Shown here piece after piece: positions 63,297 to 64,000 of a DNA stretch of 64,000 nt; the first letter of the stretch is position 1; each line of letters opens with the position of its first letter. The notes beneath the pieces were generated by a model, which was not told where the DNA came from, did no database searches, and worked only from the letters and a program-made list of their open reading frames with translations. Location: positions 5,154,501 through 5,218,500 of the forward strand of contig NZ_CP033043.1 in assembly GCF_003667825.1 (NCBI RefSeq). Direction: 5' to 3'. A program made the position numbers and the translations under genes. Source of the DNA: Metabacillus litoralis. Lineage in GTDB: Bacteria; Bacillota; Bacilli; Bacillales; Bacillaceae.

Positions 63297-64000
63297 GAAT
63301 CGAGACAAGATGAGGAAGAGAATGGGGTTCTTGTCTCGATACCTGGAGAATCGGGACACACCCGAGGAAGCAAAGCGAGAATGAGTCCCGATACCCGTGG
63401 AATCGGGACACACCCGAGGAAGCAAAGCGAGAATGAGTCCCGATACTCGGAGAATCGGGACACACCCGAGGAAGCAAAGCGAGAATGAGTCCCAATACTC
63501 GGAGAATCGGGACACACCCGAGGAAGCAAAGCGAGAATGAGTCCCAATACCCGTAGAATCGGGACACACCCGAGGAAGCAAAGCGAGAATGAGTCCCGAT
63601 ACTCGGAGAATCGGGACACACCAGAGGAAGAAAAACGAGAATGAGTCCCGATACCCGTGGAATCGGGACACATCAGAGGAAGCAAAGCGAGAATGAGTCC
63701 CGATACCCGAGGAATCAGGACACACCCGAGGAAGCAAAGCGAGAATGAGTCCCGATACCCGTGGAATCGGGACACACCAGAGGAAGCAAAGCGAGAATGA
63801 GTCCCGATACCCGTGGAATCGGGACACACCCGAGGAAGCAAAGCGAGAATGAGTCCCGATACTCGTAGAATCGGGACACACCCGAGGAAGAAAAACGAGA
63901 ATGAGTCCCGATACCCGAGGAATCAGGACACACCCGAGGAAGCAAAGCGAGAATGAGTCCCGATACCCGAGGAATCAGGACACACCCGAGGAAGCAAAGC
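63297..64000. repeat. 52-bp tandem repeat array 3 (13 dyads, runs off the window)
   Basis: Dyads begin at 63333, 63385, 63437 and so on every 52 bp to 63957; a degenerate right arm at 63297 opens the array. Each has GTCCCGAT (or GTCTCGAT, GTCCCAAT) and ATCGGGAC arms and a linker like CCGAGGAAGCAAAGCGAGAATG. Homogeneity is higher than in array 1: several units differ by only one to five bases. It begins 210 bp after the acetamidase gene, and the stretch between holds nothing I recognise. Open frames seen on the minus strand are artefacts of repeats. Confidence 0.95.

Noticed and set aside
63179..63945. Several long minus-strand open frames with 52-residue repeats (GVSRFHGYRDSFSLCF and similar)
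   Set aside because: They are array 3 read in different frames. Three 52-bp units make 52 codons, so any frame without stops stays open. No start signals or gene character.

Overview
The window is low-GC Firmicute DNA. Gene content and near-identity of several products to Bacillus subtilis proteins (YwaC/SasA, TyrZ, HxlA/HxlB/HxlR, ManR/ManP/ManA, OpuA, OpuD, LtaS, KdgF) point to an endospore-forming Bacillaceae; SleB and a Spo0E-type phosphatase support spore formation. No phage, insertion sequence, CRISPR array, rRNA or tRNA was found. The species cannot be fixed from the sequence.

Layout. 0-7 kb: a TetR repressor with its operator inside its own promoter, a small alarmone synthetase, small membrane proteins, an MFS exporter with a LysR regulator, and an AEC carrier. 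7-13 kb: an amine-use cluster with a divergent AraC regulator, a copper/TPQ amine oxidase, a Met- and His-rich membrane protein, an APC permease and an unknown protein. 12.9-15 kb: MarR regulator, tyrosine T-box leader and tyrZ. 15-30.4 kb: a pectin-use locus with two paralogous sugar-binding lipoproteins, two ABC permease subunits, an esterase, a Gfo/Idh/MocA oxidoreductase, a GH105 hydrolase, a YesM/YesN-type two-component system, oligogalacturonate lyase, KdgF and a secreted pectate lyase. Three promoters in this locus share one base-exact architecture (two ATCTTAAAAT boxes 21 bp apart, a cre-like box, then a -10), which suggests joint control by the YesN-like regulator and CcpA.

30.5-50 kb: a HEPN/MNT toxin-antitoxin pair, OpuD, two tandem SEDS (RodA/FtsW) genes, an Xre-DUF1232 regulator with clustered operators, an LCP ligase, an RpiR regulator, a GbsR-like regulator divergent from the opuA betaine operon, a Na/Pi cotransporter behind a clear PhoP box, SleB, a Spo0E-like protein, an ASCH protein and LtaS. 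50-64 kb: an FAH-family enzyme, a VWA lipoprotein, manR-manP-manA, an SDR enzyme, the RuMP genes hxlAB with divergent hxlR, and an acetamidase/formamidase.

The most unusual feature is three tandem arrays in gene-free gaps (51.0-51.9, 59.0-59.4 and 63.3 to beyond 64.0 kb). All have a 52-bp period, and every unit carries one inverted repeat of about 25-27 bp. Arrays 1 and 3 share the core of the dyad but not the linker; array 2 has an unrelated sequence with the same geometry. Array 1 abuts what looks like the orphaned 3' end of a gene with its terminator intact. I know of no described element of this form, but could not search.
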